DNA from: Pseudomonas marvdashtae
GTDB taxonomy: Bacteria; Pseudomonadota; Gammaproteobacteria; Pseudomonadales; Pseudomonadaceae
Assembly: GCF_014268655.2 (NCBI RefSeq)
Contig: NZ_JABWQX020000001.1
Span: 2,758,001-2,822,000, forward strand
DNA: 64,000 nucleotides
Reading direction: 5' to 3'
In this document: positions 1 through 10,398 of the stretch, piece by piece
How positions within the stretch are numbered: position 1 is the stretch's first letter
Layout of the letters: each line of letters begins with the position of its first letter
The notes under the pieces: generated by a model
What the model saw: only the letters and a program-made list of their open reading frames with translations
What the model was told of the DNA's origin: nothing
Database searches by the model: none
Translations under genes and position numbers: made by a program

Positions 1-3000
1 AGCTCTACGCCAGGATCACCGGCTGGCGCGACGGGGAGCGGGGCGAGGATGGCAGCCGTCAACGTATCCGGATTCCCATGCCCAAGGTTGCCTGGGGCAT
101 GGGTGATCTACGTGTAGAACCGTGGACCGCTTGCTACAACGAATGGCGCGGCCAAGTCCTCGACAACGCGGCTACGCTGATGGTCCCGACCCGGTATCTG
201 GACTGGCAGGCGCAGTTGGCTCGCCTTGCCTACTGGGAGAGCCTGGTCGAGCGTGCGTTGATGCTCGCCGCGACCTTCTTCCCGTTTTGTGCGCCCATCG
301 GCATGACGGCAGCGGCGGTAGGCGGCGTGCGCCTCGTGTACGAAATCTTCGAGGGCATCCAGGCATTCAATCAAGGGCATGCCCAGGAAGGCATCGAGCA
401 TATCTTCAACGTATTGTTCGGAATCGCTCAAGGTGCCTACCTGGGTTTTATCGGCGGCGCCATCGAGCCCATGCAAGTTCAGGATGGCAGCACGCGCTTG
501 TGGAATGGCGATGTCACGCCTTTCCAGGCGCGACGATTGCCACCCGTGGAGGCCGAGCAGGATGCCTGGGGTGTCTGGCGAACAATCGACAAGGCCTGGG
601 TGCGAATCGACGATCGATACTTCGAAGTCCAAGGCACCGGCGATGCCTTGAACCTGCGATTGCCCGTCGGGCACCGAGGCATCAGGCCTCCGCTGGCGTG
701 GAGCCGTGGCCGCGGTTGGCAATGGGCGCATCGTGACCCGATGCAGCGGGGCAACCTGGAGCTGGTGCGGTCCTTCGTCGAGACGCCTGGCGAACTCGAT
801 GACGTGACGATTCTTGCGCTGCAGCGTCAGGTCGGAATCAGCGAGGCACATCTGCGCTACCTGCAAGTCGAGGGACAGCCGTTGCCGGCCATATTCGCCG
901 ACGCGCTGGATGAGGCCCGAAACTGGCAATGGCTGCGGCATACCATCGAGCGTCTGCGTCGTGATGAGGCTCCAGGTGGCAAACATTTTCGGATCGTCCA
1001 GACACTGGTTGAACTGCCAGGCTGGCCGAAAAAATTGACGCTGCGTTATTACGACGAGGTGACGCTTTATCCCGTGGGGAATAAGGCCAACACACGTTCT
1101 GTTCGCCTGACCAAGGCTGACCTGGAGCACGATGCCTGGGCGTCCTACGTGCTGGTCAGCCTTGACTCGGATGAGCAGACCGCGATCCTCGGGCAAAGCA
1201 GCTTCGGCTTGCGTCCGGCGGAACGCAGTCATCTGCTGGCTCAACGCTGGGCCGAGCTATTGGAGCGCAACGCCGCTCGGCTGACCAAGGGCATGCGCCG
1301 ACCCATCTTGCTCGATCCTTTGGCCGCGCCAGTACGCCGAGCCTTTCCCGGCTTGCCGGAATCCATCGCCAATGAGCTTGCCCGGGAGACCACCGGCCAG
1401 GATCGACTGCGCTTGCTTGATGGCCGAGTGAATGAAGGCCTGGGCAAACGGTGCGCGCAAGCCTTGCGCGAGCTGCGCCTGAGCCGTGCGTTGGGTGCCT
1501 TGGCACGCGGTGAAAACAGCGGTGATCGTGATCGCATTGTCATGGGCCTGCTCGGCCGCTCGCCGCAGGCCCAAGGCCGGCTGCATTTGCGCCTATGGTC
1601 ACGGGAACTGAGAGGGCCGATCGAAGTGGAAGCAGAAGGCCCCATCAAGGTCATTCGCCAGGAAGACGATAAATACCGCCCCTTTGACGAATATGGTGAA
1701 GAGCTGGCTGGCCCCCTGGCGCTGGAGGAGGCCTTGCTCAGAGCCATGCCAGACGACGCGCGCCAGGCGTTGGGCTTGAATATCTGGGAAGCGGACAAGC
1801 TGCGCGCTCAGCTACTCGCCCAGGCACTGGAGGACCGGCAGGGATTGCGATCCTTTCTGTCGATGAAAGGCATCGGTGATGACGGCCCGCGTCCCCAGTG
1901 GCTGAATGGACGCTTGGGTTACCCGCTTAGCGGTCGCGGACGGATTCCGCTACAGGAATGGCACCAGGGGCTGGACCATCGACTCGAGCAACTGTATCCC
2001 AGCCACGCAGGCATAGCGTTGGGGCGGCTTCGGCTGACTTTGGCCGAGCAGGCGCGGCGCGAGGGGATCAGCCTGGAAGATTTGCTCGGCGGATTGGAGG
2101 CCCAATGGACTGCGCTTGACGAAGGATTGCATCATTGGGTAATTCATAATGAGGCCCATCATTCCGTGGAAAGCCTCTATGACACCGAGGCGCGAGTCCG
2201 CCAGCGCACCGCCGTGGCAGAGGAAATCCGCCGTGCCTGGCGGCGCGCACCCGACCCACATCGGGAGGGCGGCGAGATAAGCTTGCATTTGGAGGGGCAC
2301 GGCATCGGGCGGCTTCCTCCCATCAACGCGAATTTCGACCACATCGAAGAGCTGACGCTGGCGGACTTGAGCCTGGACGAAGATCCTTCGGATTTTCTCC
2401 GGCTGTTTCCCAACCTCGATATGCTGAGCCTGGACGATAACCTCCTCACGGCGATTCCCGTGGCAGTGGGCGAGCTGCGCGGGTTGATGGAGCTGTCATT
2501 GGGCCACAATCCCCTTGCCATCACCGCGGAGGTGTTTGCGCCTTTGCTTGGCGTCGATTCGGCGATTAATTTACGAGCCTTGGACCTGTCCGGCATCAGC
2601 AGTAACGCAGAATCGTCGACCAGCGCCGCAATGATCGCCGCCATCAATAGCCTGGCCGGGCTGCCTTCCCTGCGCGAGGTGGTATGGAGCGAGAACCTGC
2701 ATTTTACCCCCCAGGAGTTGCAGGCAATCACGGCCTTGCCCGGACTGCTCGCATTGGATCTCATGAGTTGTGGCCTGCGGCTGGATGAGGCAGGCAGTGC
2801 CTTTCTGCGCACGGCCACGTCGTTGAAAAGGTTGCGCTTGAACGGCAATAACTGCACCCATCTCCCCAGCCTGCCCGAACTGACGCAACTTCGGGAACTG
2901 GAACTGGCCAGAACCGGACTCGACAAGGTTCCGGCCCTGGCACTGACCGTGCTTGCCAATCCTTCAGAGAACGCTTTTCTTGACCTCAAGGGTAACCGCA

Positions 3001-4106
3001 TCAACAACATTCAGGACGAGCTGCTTCCCGCGCTTGGCGCCCGGCCAGATCCTGACGGCCTGGTATTGCTTCTTCACGATAACCCGCTGCCCAGTGCGCA
3101 GATCCAAGCGCTTCGCGTATTCAAGCTAGACGCTTTTCGCTACACGGTCGATGCCTGGTTGGACAGTTTTCCTACCTTCCAAAGTTCTCTGGAGGCGGCT
3201 CGCGACGAGGCCGGCAATCGGCGTTTCATCGATTGGTTCTCCACCGCGATGACCGAAGCCAGTACCCGCGCCGATACTGGGCTTTCCTACAACGACCGGG
3301 TGAGGGCCGGCGCGGTCCTCCAGCATTACACGGGTTATGGCACCGTCTACGCCGAGCTCGCGCCCCGGCTTGCGGACTTCGGCGAGCAACTGGAGGCCCT
3401 GCGCAGCCGCTTGCAAGCTCGCATCCTGGACCGGGAGCAGCCGGATATCGCGGAGTTGGAAGTGCACTTCACGATGTTCACTACGGTCCAGCGTGCCCGC
3501 TTTGCACCTCAACGCGTGCCTTTTGCAGGTTTTCTGAACGAGCATTACGACTATTGGAATTTCATTCTGACCGCCCGGTATCCCGATGCCGTCCAGCGCA
3601 ATGGGTGGATAACGCAAGAGCGCTTCATCGATTGGCTTAGCGCCGCCCAGGACAGTTTCGACAATAACGATCAAGCGGCTCGCGTCGGGGAAATGACCTG
3701 GCGCCCCTACCTTGGGCTGATGTCCCGGGACTGGGCCGATGGGCTGGCGATCTGGGATACGGTGGAAAACGATCTGGTGGACGCCTTCAGCGAACCGGTG
3801 GATCCGTCCGGTTGGCCCCAGGTGCTGCGGGACAACCTGGCGCAACCGGACGCCGGCTTGCCTAGCGCTTGGGAGTATGTCTCGGTGAACGGGCGGATGG
3901 CCTGGCGTCGGTCCAGCCTCGAGGCCGTGGCCGATGTGGATTGGGCCGCAGGCCAGCCGGTCAACCTCAACGACGACCAGTTCCGACGGACCATGGCCCT
4001 CTACCGCTCGGTCAAGAGCCGTGAAATGGATGCATTGGTTCGTCGCATCACGACCGATCTGGTCGTTCCCTGGTGGCCGGTGCGGGCGCCTGCTTCAACT
4101 GTCTGA
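1..4106 (+). CDS. Giant LRR protein with dermonecrotic-toxin-like region, 5' end outside window
   Basis: The reading frame is open from base 3, so the gene begins upstream and only about 1,367 C-terminal residues are visible. It aligns throughout with the next gene, from about residue 333 of that protein, at roughly two-thirds identity by eye. The visible part opens with a helical, hydrophobic stretch (FFPFCAPIGM, then VRLVYEIFEGIQAF). This resembles the membrane-active helical region of Pseudomonas DUF6543 'dermonecrotic toxin' proteins. A long mixed region follows, then leucine-rich repeats at about bases 2330-3120 (LSLDDNLLTAIPVAV, LRLNGNNCTHLPSLPEL), then a helical C-terminus. Many relatives end in a NEL-type ubiquitin-ligase domain that needs a catalytic cysteine; no cysteine occurs after the last repeats here. 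The role may be toxin or effector (inference). No secretion signal can be judged because the N-terminus is missing. Confidence 0.75.
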   Translation, partial: LYARITGWRDGERGEDGSRQRIRIPMPKVAWGMGDLRVEPWTACYNEWRGQVLDNAATLMVPTRYLDWQAQLARLAYWESLVERALMLAATFFPFCAPIGMTAAAVGGVRLVYEIFEGIQAFNQGHAQEGIEHIFNVLFGIAQGAYLGFIGGAIEPMQVQDGSTRLWNGDVTPFQARRLPPVEAEQDAWGVWRTIDKAWVRIDDRYFEVQGTGDALNLRLPVGHRGIRPPLAWSRGRGWQWAHRDPMQRGNLELVRSFVETPGELDDVTILALQRQVGISEAHLRYLQVEGQPLPAIFADALDEARNWQWLRHTIERLRRDEAPGGKHFRIVQTLVELPGWPKKLTLRYYDEVTLYPVGNKANTRSVRLTKADLEHDAWASYVLVSLDSDEQTAILGQSSFGLRPAERSHLLAQRWAELLERNAARLTKGMRRPILLDPLAAPVRRAFPGLPESIANELARETTGQDRLRLLDGRVNEGLGKRCAQALRELRLSRALGALARGENSGDRDRIVMGLLGRSPQAQGRLHLRLWSRELRGPIEVEAEGPIKVIRQEDDKYRPFDEYGEELAGPLALEEALLRAMPDDARQALGLNIWEADKLRAQLLAQALEDRQGLRSFLSMKGIGDDGPRPQWLNGRLGYPLSGRGRIPLQEWHQGLDHRLEQLYPSHAGIALGRLRLTLAEQARREGISLEDLLGGLEAQWTALDEGLHHWVIHNEAHHSVESLYDTEARVRQRTAVAEEIRRAWRRAPDPHREGGEISLHLEGHGIGRLPPINANFDHIEELTLADLSLDEDPSDFLRLFPNLDMLSLDDNLLTAIPVAVGELRGLMELSLGHNPLAITAEVFAPLLGVDSAINLRALDLSGISSNAESSTSAAMIAAINSLAGLPSLREVVWSENLHFTPQELQAITALPGLLALDLMSCGLRLDEAGSAFLRTATSLKRLRLNGNNCTHLPSLPELTQLRELELARTGLDKVPALALTVLANPSENAFLDLKGNRINNIQDELLPALGARPDPDGLVLLLHDNPLPSAQIQALRVFKLDAFRYTVDAWLDSFPTFQSSLEAARDEAGNRRFIDWFSTAMTEASTRADTGLSYNDRVRAGAVLQHYTGYGTVYAELAPRLADFGEQLEALRSRLQARILDREQPDIAELEVHFTMFTTVQRARFAPQRVPFAGFLNEHYDYWNFILTARYPDAVQRNGWITQERFIDWLSAAQDSFDNNDQAARVGEMTWRPYLGLMSRDWADGLAIWDTVENDLVDAFSEPVDPSGWPQVLRDNLAQPDAGLPSAWEYVSVNGRMAWRRSSLEAVADVDWAAGQPVNLNDDQFRRTMALYRSVKSREMDALVRRITTDLVVPWWPVRAPASTV

Positions 4107-4174
4107 AAAAACCGTTCTGAAAAAAACTGTGCCGGCTGCGTTCCTCCTGTCAGGGCGTCGTCAGTCGGCATGAT

Positions 4175-4194
4175 CGCCAGGTCATGGCCTGGCG
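4175..4194. other. Intergenic hairpin between the tandem LRR genes
   Basis: CGCCAGG and CCTGGCG form a 7-bp stem with a 6-nt loop in the 125-bp gap between the two giant genes. No T-run follows, so it is not a clear intrinsic terminator. It may stabilise or punctuate a joint transcript. Confidence 0.35.
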
Positions 4195-4231
4195 GTAACC
4201 ACTCAACAGCCCCCAAGGAAGGAGGTGAATC

Positions 4232-7200
4232 ATGTCCACCCTCAAGACCCATGTAGAGCTCATCCAGGCTCGCCTGCCTGGTTGGTTAACCCAAGCCACG
4301 CGAGCGAGCCAGGAGCGTTTGAAAGCGCTCGCCCAACAATTGCAACGCGACAGTGATGCGCTCAATGCGCTGGTCAAGGACTGGCCCGATCCTTACGACT
4401 ACACGCTCGATCAGCTCCAGGCCCAACCCGAAATGCAGGCCTGGGGCCCGGTGATAGGTGCGAGCGCGAAGGATGCGGTTCGCCGGGCACGGGTCAAGCG
4501 CGGCCCCTATGTGATCGACCCTTCATTGACCGTGGTGGAAGCCGCCATGGGAAATTTTCCGCCCGCCGATGCGGTCGTCAACAGCGACTTCGATAGGAAA
4601 GGGCAGCTCTACGTCCGACGCAAACCAGACGAACATTATCGATGGGGACAACGGTCGGATACGGTTGGCATGCCCCTGTCTCCCGCCCAATTCGCACAGG
4701 TGTGCCGACGTGTGGATGTCGGGGGCACCTACCGTAAGTTGCTTGAAAGCAAGTTGCCGCGTATCGCCGGCCAGGACGCTGCGGCTCCCACCGCTTACAA
4801 GGCTTATGCCCGCAGTCAGCTTGCCTATGATGCCTACGAGGCGAAGCTGGACGGGCGCCTCGATAAAACTGGCGAGCGGCTGCTGGCATCGGCCGGGGTG
4901 CAACTGGAGAATGAGCCGACGGTCCCCTTGGCGTGCGAGTTCAAGACGTTGGAACTGCTGTCGGTGCCGCTGTTTGGCGTGCGCGTCTACTGGGGCGTCA
5001 AGGGTGATGCCAAGGGCGTTCGCCCGGTGGTCCTGCACATGCCCAATGACGTCGTTGCACCGATCATGCAGTTTTCGAGCTTGCAGGCGATGTCGGCCGA
5101 GTTGACCGAGCGGGTGCGCAAACGCAGCTATCGCACAAGCCTGATGAATTACTTCCCGCTGCGCTTGCAGGCCGAACTGGGTATGGCCTTGCATGATCAG
5201 GTGGAGTGGGAAATAAAGGACAACCTGAATCTATTCCAGGAAATCAATGCCCGCATTAGCCATTGGCGCGAAGGCGAGCGGGGTGAAGACGACGGACGTA
5301 TTCGTGTGCCGGCGCCGCGCGTCGCCTGGGGCCTGGGCTATATCCGCGAAGAACACTGGAGCAATCGTTACCACGAATGGCGCGGGCACACCTTCGCCAA
5401 TGCCTCGGCGCTGATGGTTTCCACCACGGACAAGGACTGGCAGGCGCTCATGGATCGGCTCGAATATTGGGAGCGCATCGCTGAGCAGACGCTGATGCTC
5501 GCTGCCAGCTTCGTTCCGTTTTGCGCCCCCATCGGAATGGCGGCAGCGGCGGTGGGGGGCGTGCGGCTGGTGTATGAAATCTTCGAAGGCATCCAGGCGT
5601 TCAACGAAGGGCACGCGCAGGAGGGTATCGATCACATTTTCAATGTGTTGTTCGGCATCGCCCAGGGCGCCTACCTCGGATTCACCGGGGCGGCCATCGA
5701 ACCCATGCCGGTGAAGGATGGCACCCTGCGCTTGTGGAATGGCGACGTCACACCGTTCCAAACGCGGCGCCTGCCTGGCATGGAGGCCGAACAGGACGCC
5801 TGGGGTGTATGGCGCACGCCAAGCGAGGCGTGGGTCCGTATCGACGATCATTATTTTGAGGTCCAGGGACAAGGGAGCTCCGTGGAACTGCGGCTGCCTG
5901 CCGGGCATCGGGGAGTGACTCCGCCGCTGGAATGGAGCCGTACCCGCGGTTGGCGCTGGGCCCATCAAAATCCCCTGCACCGAAACAACCTGCAACTGGT
6001 GCACAACTTTGCCGAGACGCCAGCCGAGTTGGACGACAACACCCTATTGGCGGTGCAGCGGCAGGTCGGCATCAGCGAGGCGCATCTGCGGTATCTGCAA
6101 GTCGAGGGACGCCCGATGCCCGCTGTGCTCGCCGACGCACTGGTTGAAACGCGCAATTGGAGCTGGGTACACCGGACCATTCAGCGCCTGAAGCAGAATC
6201 AAGCGCCCGGCGAAGTGCATTTCCGTGGCGTGCAAATGCTCGCAGAACTTCCTGGATGGCCGCGGGACGTTGCGCTGCGCTATCACGACGGCGCGCAATA
6301 TTACCCGATGGGCAATCCCGCCAGCACGCGGGTGCTTTCACTGAGCAAATGGGACCTGGAAAATGACGCTTGGGCGGCCCGCATTCTGGATCGCCTCAGG
6401 ATGAATGAGCAAACCGCCTTGCTCGGACAAAACAGCTTCGGCCTGAGCCCACTGGAGCGCAATCGCCTGTTGGCTGGACGCTGGGCCCGGCAGTTGGAAA
6501 ACAATACGCAACGGATAATCAGCGACATGGCTTCCCGGCCTGAGCTTGATCCATTGGCTGCGCCCTTGGCGCGGGATTTCCCCGGCTTGCCCGCATCGAT
6601 GGCCAATGAGCTCGCCGGCCATGCGGCGGGCCGGGACCGGGCGCGTTTGCTGGAGGGGCGCGTGAGCGAGGGCCTGGGTAACCAGTGCGCCGAGGCCCTG
6701 CGTGAGCTGCGCCTGAGCCGTGCCTTGCGCAACCTGGAGCGCGGCGAAAGCAGCGTCGACCGGGATCGTCTCATCATGGGCCTGGTGGGCCGTGCCCCCC
6801 AGTTGCGTGGCCGGGTGCGGCTGCGCCTGTTTGCGCGTGAAGCGCCTCGCCCAATCGAGGTGGGTGAGGCCGGACCCTGGAAAATCATCCGCCAGGAGAA
6901 CGAGCAATATCGCGCCTTTGACGAGGAAGGCAACGAACTCGCCGATGCGCCGGGCCTGGAGGATGCATTGCTCAGGGCGATGCCGGACGATGCTCGCCGA
7001 GCCCTTGGCTTGAACATTTGGGAAGGGGCTACATTTCGGACCCGACTGCTTGCCCAAGCCTTGGAGGACCGGCAAGGACTGCGCCCCTTGCTGATGATGA
7101 AGCCCCACGGCCAGGGCGGGGCTGGGCTGCAATGGATCAATGAACGCTGGGGTTATCCGGCCAGCGGGCGCGGACAGCTGCCGCTGCATGTTTGGAACCG

Positions 7201-9331
7201 CGGCCTCGCGGCGCGTCTTGAGCAGTTATACCCATCCTATGCAGGGGAGGATCTGGAAATTCTCCAAGAGAGCCTCACCCAGGAGGCGACGCGCCACAAT
7301 ATCAACCTGGGAAACTTCGTTGCCCAACTGGAAAATGACTGGGCCACGCTCAACAACGAGCTGGATCAATGGGAAGCCCATCCAGGGCTGCACCATCCCG
7401 CTGAAGGCAATGTCAATGTCGAGGTCCGGCGCTCACAGCGCAGGGCGGTAGCCGCGCAAATTCGTAGCGCCTGGCAACGTGTGCCGGATCCAAGCAATGA
7501 AGGCAGCGACATGGTATTGCGGTTGGACGGTAGCAACATCGGGCGTCTGCCGCCGATCAGTGTGCGTTTCGAACACATCGAAGAATTGATCCTGATGGAT
7601 CTGGGGCTGAGCGAAGACCCTTCGGCCTTCCTGCGCCTGTTTCCCAATATCGATACGTTGTACCTGCAGGGCAATCAGCTCAGTGCGATACCCCTGGCAA
7701 CCGGTGAACTGCGCCAGCTGACGGACCTCTCATTGAGCATTAACCCACTCAATATGACCGCCGACGTATTTGCCCCCTTGCTCGGTCCCGATCTAGCGCC
7801 ACATCTGGAAATCCTGAGCCTGTCCCATGTCAGTAGCGGCACCGGGGCAGCGGCCAGCAGCGCGGTGGTCAGTGCTATCGGCCGCCTGGCCGAGCTTCCT
7901 TCGCTACGCGAGTTGGAATGGACCGACAACTTGCATTTTACCGAGCAGCAATTGCAGGCCATCACCGAGTTACCCCAATTGACTGCGTTGGATCTATCAC
8001 GCTGCGGCTTGCGTCTGGATGAGCAGGGGAGCCAATTCCTGCGAAGCGCCACCGCCCTGGAGGAGCTGAGCCTCAACGGCAATAACTGCCGGGATTTGCC
8101 AGACTTGCCTGAACTTGTTGCGCTACAGGATCTGGAACTGTCCGATACGGGGCTCAGACGGGTACCGGCGCTGGCATTGACGATGCTGTCGAGGTCATCG
8201 GCTATCGAAGTCGACAGTATCGACCTGAGCAGCAACAGCATCACCCAAATCCAGGACGACCTGCTGCCCGTTCTCGAACGGGTGCAAGGGGGCAGCGTTG
8301 GCGTATTGCTCGACGACAATCCGCTGCCCAGCACGCAAATAAACGCACTTCGCCAGTGGGATAACGGCGCTTTCAGATACACCGTCGACGATTGGTTGTA
8401 TATCAACCCGGGGCTACGGGACGCACTGGAAGTCGCTCGCGATGACGCCGTAAACCGTGGCTTCATCGACTGGTTTTCCGGGATGATGGGGGACTTGGAT
8501 GCCCATGCGGCAGTTGGCCTGACCTTCCAGGATCGCACGAGGGGTGCTCGCATTCTGGAGCATTTGATCGAGTATCAAAACGCGAATGAACCCTTACCCA
8601 CGATCGTTGCCGATTTCGATCAGCGGATGACCGAACTGCGCGTGCGTCTGCGGGACCGGACCCTGGACAGGGTAAAGCCGGACCTCTGGGAAATTGAAGT
8701 GCACATGATGATGTTCGAGTCGGTCCTACGGGCTCGCCTGGCACGGCAAGGTGTGCCGTTCGCAAGTTTCCTGGTTGACCAGCACGCCTATTGGACCCAC
8801 GTGCAGGTCGAGCGCTTTCCCGATGCCTTGGAGCGACCGCCCCATATGACCCGGGGGGCCTTCATCAACTGGCTCAGCGATGCACAGGACACCTTTAATA
8901 ACAACGATCAAAACCCTCGGGTCGGGGAAATGACCTGGCGGCCTTATCTCGGAATCATGTCCGATGCCTGGACGCAAGGCCTGGAGGCCTGGGAGGGCGT
9001 AGACGAAGCCATTATCGATGCCTACAGCGAATCGGTGAATCCGTCCAGTTGGCCCCAAGTGCTGCTGGATAACCTCGCACGGCCGGATGCCGACCTGCCC
9101 AGCGCGTGGGAGCAAGTCACTGAAAACGACCAGCTTGTCTGGCGCCGTGCGCCGCTCGAACCCGTGGCAGATGTAGATTGGACGGCTGGCGAACCAGTGA
9201 CCCTGACCGAAGACCAGTTGCGACGAACCATGGCGATCTATCGTTCGGTCAGGAGTCGGGAAATCGAGGCCCTGGTACGACGAATAACAGCAGACCTGGT
9301 CATTCCCTGGTGGCCGCAGCGACCGCGCTAG
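4232..9331 (+). CDS. Giant LRR protein with dermonecrotic-toxin-like region (1,699 aa)
   Basis: This is a complete paralogue of the preceding gene. The start is well supported by a near-perfect Shine-Dalgarno AAGGAGGTG four bases before ATG. Residues 1-330 form an amphipathic N-terminal region of the type seen in Pseudomonas DUF6543/dermonecrotic-toxin proteins. A hydrophobic helical block (TLMLAASFVPFCAPIGM, VRLVYEIFEGIQAFNEGH) lies near residues 410-460. LRRs lie near 1110-1370 (LYLQGNQLSAIPLATG, LSLNGNNCRDLPDLPEL, IDLSSNSITQIQ). The last 320 residues are helical and contain no cysteine, so the classical NEL E3-ligase active site is absent. There is no Sec signal peptide or obvious transmembrane anchor, so export would need a dedicated route. 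Transcription ends at a strong hairpin 20 bases after the stop. Function is inferred; an effector or toxin is likeliest. Confidence 0.8.
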   Translation: MSTLKTHVELIQARLPGWLTQATRASQERLKALAQQLQRDSDALNALVKDWPDPYDYTLDQLQAQPEMQAWGPVIGASAKDAVRRARVKRGPYVIDPSLTVVEAAMGNFPPADAVVNSDFDRKGQLYVRRKPDEHYRWGQRSDTVGMPLSPAQFAQVCRRVDVGGTYRKLLESKLPRIAGQDAAAPTAYKAYARSQLAYDAYEAKLDGRLDKTGERLLASAGVQLENEPTVPLACEFKTLELLSVPLFGVRVYWGVKGDAKGVRPVVLHMPNDVVAPIMQFSSLQAMSAELTERVRKRSYRTSLMNYFPLRLQAELGMALHDQVEWEIKDNLNLFQEINARISHWREGERGEDDGRIRVPAPRVAWGLGYIREEHWSNRYHEWRGHTFANASALMVSTTDKDWQALMDRLEYWERIAEQTLMLAASFVPFCAPIGMAAAAVGGVRLVYEIFEGIQAFNEGHAQEGIDHIFNVLFGIAQGAYLGFTGAAIEPMPVKDGTLRLWNGDVTPFQTRRLPGMEAEQDAWGVWRTPSEAWVRIDDHYFEVQGQGSSVELRLPAGHRGVTPPLEWSRTRGWRWAHQNPLHRNNLQLVHNFAETPAELDDNTLLAVQRQVGISEAHLRYLQVEGRPMPAVLADALVETRNWSWVHRTIQRLKQNQAPGEVHFRGVQMLAELPGWPRDVALRYHDGAQYYPMGNPASTRVLSLSKWDLENDAWAARILDRLRMNEQTALLGQNSFGLSPLERNRLLAGRWARQLENNTQRIISDMASRPELDPLAAPLARDFPGLPASMANELAGHAAGRDRARLLEGRVSEGLGNQCAEALRELRLSRALRNLERGESSVDRDRLIMGLVGRAPQLRGRVRLRLFAREAPRPIEVGEAGPWKIIRQENEQYRAFDEEGNELADAPGLEDALLRAMPDDARRALGLNIWEGATFRTRLLAQALEDRQGLRPLLMMKPHGQGGAGLQWINERWGYPASGRGQLPLHVWNRGLAARLEQLYPSYAGEDLEILQESLTQEATRHNINLGNFVAQLENDWATLNNELDQWEAHPGLHHPAEGNVNVEVRRSQRRAVAAQIRSAWQRVPDPSNEGSDMVLRLDGSNIGRLPPISVRFEHIEELILMDLGLSEDPSAFLRLFPNIDTLYLQGNQLSAIPLATGELRQLTDLSLSINPLNMTADVFAPLLGPDLAPHLEILSLSHVSSGTGAAASSAVVSAIGRLAELPSLRELEWTDNLHFTEQQLQAITELPQLTALDLSRCGLRLDEQGSQFLRSATALEELSLNGNNCRDLPDLPELVALQDLELSDTGLRRVPALALTMLSRSSAIEVDSIDLSSNSITQIQDDLLPVLERVQGGSVGVLLDDNPLPSTQINALRQWDNGAFRYTVDDWLYINPGLRDALEVARDDAVNRGFIDWFSGMMGDLDAHAAVGLTFQDRTRGARILEHLIEYQNANEPLPTIVADFDQRMTELRVRLRDRTLDRVKPDLWEIEVHMMMFESVLRARLARQGVPFASFLVDQHAYWTHVQVERFPDALERPPHMTRGAFINWLSDAQDTFNNNDQNPRVGEMTWRPYLGIMSDAWTQGLEAWEGVDEAIIDAYSESVNPSSWPQVLLDNLARPDADLPSAWEQVTENDQLVWRRAPLEPVADVDWTAGEPVTLTEDQLRRTMAIYRSVRSREIEALVRRITADLVIPWWPQRPR

Positions 9332-9351
9332 CTTCCCAACTGCGTAAATAT

Positions 9352-9374
9352 GAAGAGCCCCGACGGGGCTCTTC
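9352..9374. terminator. Bidirectional hairpin terminator
   Basis: GAAGAGCCCC and GGGGCTCTTC form a perfect 10-bp stem around the loop GAC. It sits between the converging LRR gene and methyltransferase gene, so it can end both transcripts. The T-tract is weak on both strands. Confidence 0.8.
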
Positions 9375-9381
9375 TCAAATG

Positions 9382-10335
9382 TCATTCAGCTCCAGGCGTA
9401 GCCTGCTTGAATACCAGCGCTTTCAGTCCGCAAGCCAGATCGGCGTCAGGAAACTCCGGCGGATTTTCCAGGCGCGCGTGGAATACAAGTCCCGGCGCTT
9501 CGCGCATGACGCCGTCGATGAGGAAATCCGGGCCGGTGGCCGGGTCGTTGCTGCAGGCCAGGACCGTGCCGCGAGCGGCCAGCAGTTCCGGCAGGCGGCG
9601 CAACACGCGCTGATAATCCTTGGTCAACAGAAAGCTGCCTTTCTGGAAAGTGGGTGGATCGATGATCACTAGGTCGTACGGGCCACTGTTGATCACCTTG
9701 CCCCAAGACTTGAACAAGTCGTGTCCCAGGAAACTCACCTTATCCAGGTCATGCCCGTTCAGCCGGTGGTTGTCGCGGCCACGACTCAGCGCCGCGCGGG
9801 ACATATCCAGGTTGACCACATGCTGCGCGCCGCCGGCAATCGCCGCCACGGAAAAGCCGCAGGTGTAGGCGAACAGGTTGAGCACGCGTTTTCCGGCGGC
9901 GTTGGACCGCACCCAGTCGCGGCCGTAGCGCATGTCGAGGAACAGGCCATTGTTTTGCTTCTTGCCCAAGTCGATTCGGTAGCGCAGGCCGCCTTCGGTC
10001 AGGGTCCATTCATTGATCGGTTCGCCTACTAGCCATTGGGTGAGGCTATCGGGCAGGTAGCGGTGCTGCACCGCCAGCGTATGGGCGGCGCTGTGCTGCC
10101 AGGCGGGCGAGGTGGGGAGGGTGCACAGCATTGACAGCAAATTCTCCAGCTGCGCCGCCTCGGGTTCCTTGAACAGCGAAACCAGTACCACCCCTTGCAG
10201 CCAATCGATGGTGATCTGCTCCAGCCCCGGCCAGCAGCGACCGCGGCCATGGAACAGGCGCCGGGTTTCTTCGGGCACCGATTCCAGGGCGGTCAGCAAA
10301 TGGGTATGCAGGGTTTGCAGTGCTTCAGGGTTCAT
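9382..10335 (-). CDS. Class I SAM-dependent methyltransferase, RlmI-like
   Basis: This 317-residue protein has the Rossmann-type methyltransferase fold in its C-terminal half. Motif I is VLNLFAYTCGFSVAA (residues 151-165), an acidic VNLDMSR follows near 175, and motif IV is DPPTF (226-230). This pattern matches the COG1092/RlmI group of RNA methyltransferases, and the ~110-residue N-terminal part would hold the substrate-recognition domain. It therefore probably modifies rRNA in the cytoplasm, although the exact base cannot be read from sequence. It is shorter than RlmI (about 400 aa) and lacks a visible PUA domain. It stands alone, ending against the bidirectional terminator, with a REP element just upstream of its start. 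The ribosome binding site is weak. Confidence 0.85.
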   Translation of the reverse strand: MNPEALQTLHTHLLTALESVPEETRRLFHGRGRCWPGLEQITIDWLQGVVLVSLFKEPEAAQLENLLSMLCTLPTSPAWQHSAAHTLAVQHRYLPDSLTQWLVGEPINEWTLTEGGLRYRIDLGKKQNNGLFLDMRYGRDWVRSNAAGKRVLNLFAYTCGFSVAAIAGGAQHVVNLDMSRAALSRGRDNHRLNGHDLDKVSFLGHDLFKSWGKVINSGPYDLVIIDPPTFQKGSFLLTKDYQRVLRRLPELLAARGTVLACSNDPATGPDFLIDGVMREAPGLVFHARLENPPEFPDADLACGLKALVFKQATPGAE

Positions 10336-10398
10336 CGGACAACGCCAGCGATTCGAAAGGCCGGCATTTTAACCGTAGGCGGACCGGGCGCAATCCCC

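Noticed and set aside
8400..9331. NEL-type E3 ubiquitin ligase domain at the LRR protein C-terminus
   Set aside because: Architecture suggested it, but no cysteine exists in this region of either paralogue, so the catalytic site is missing.
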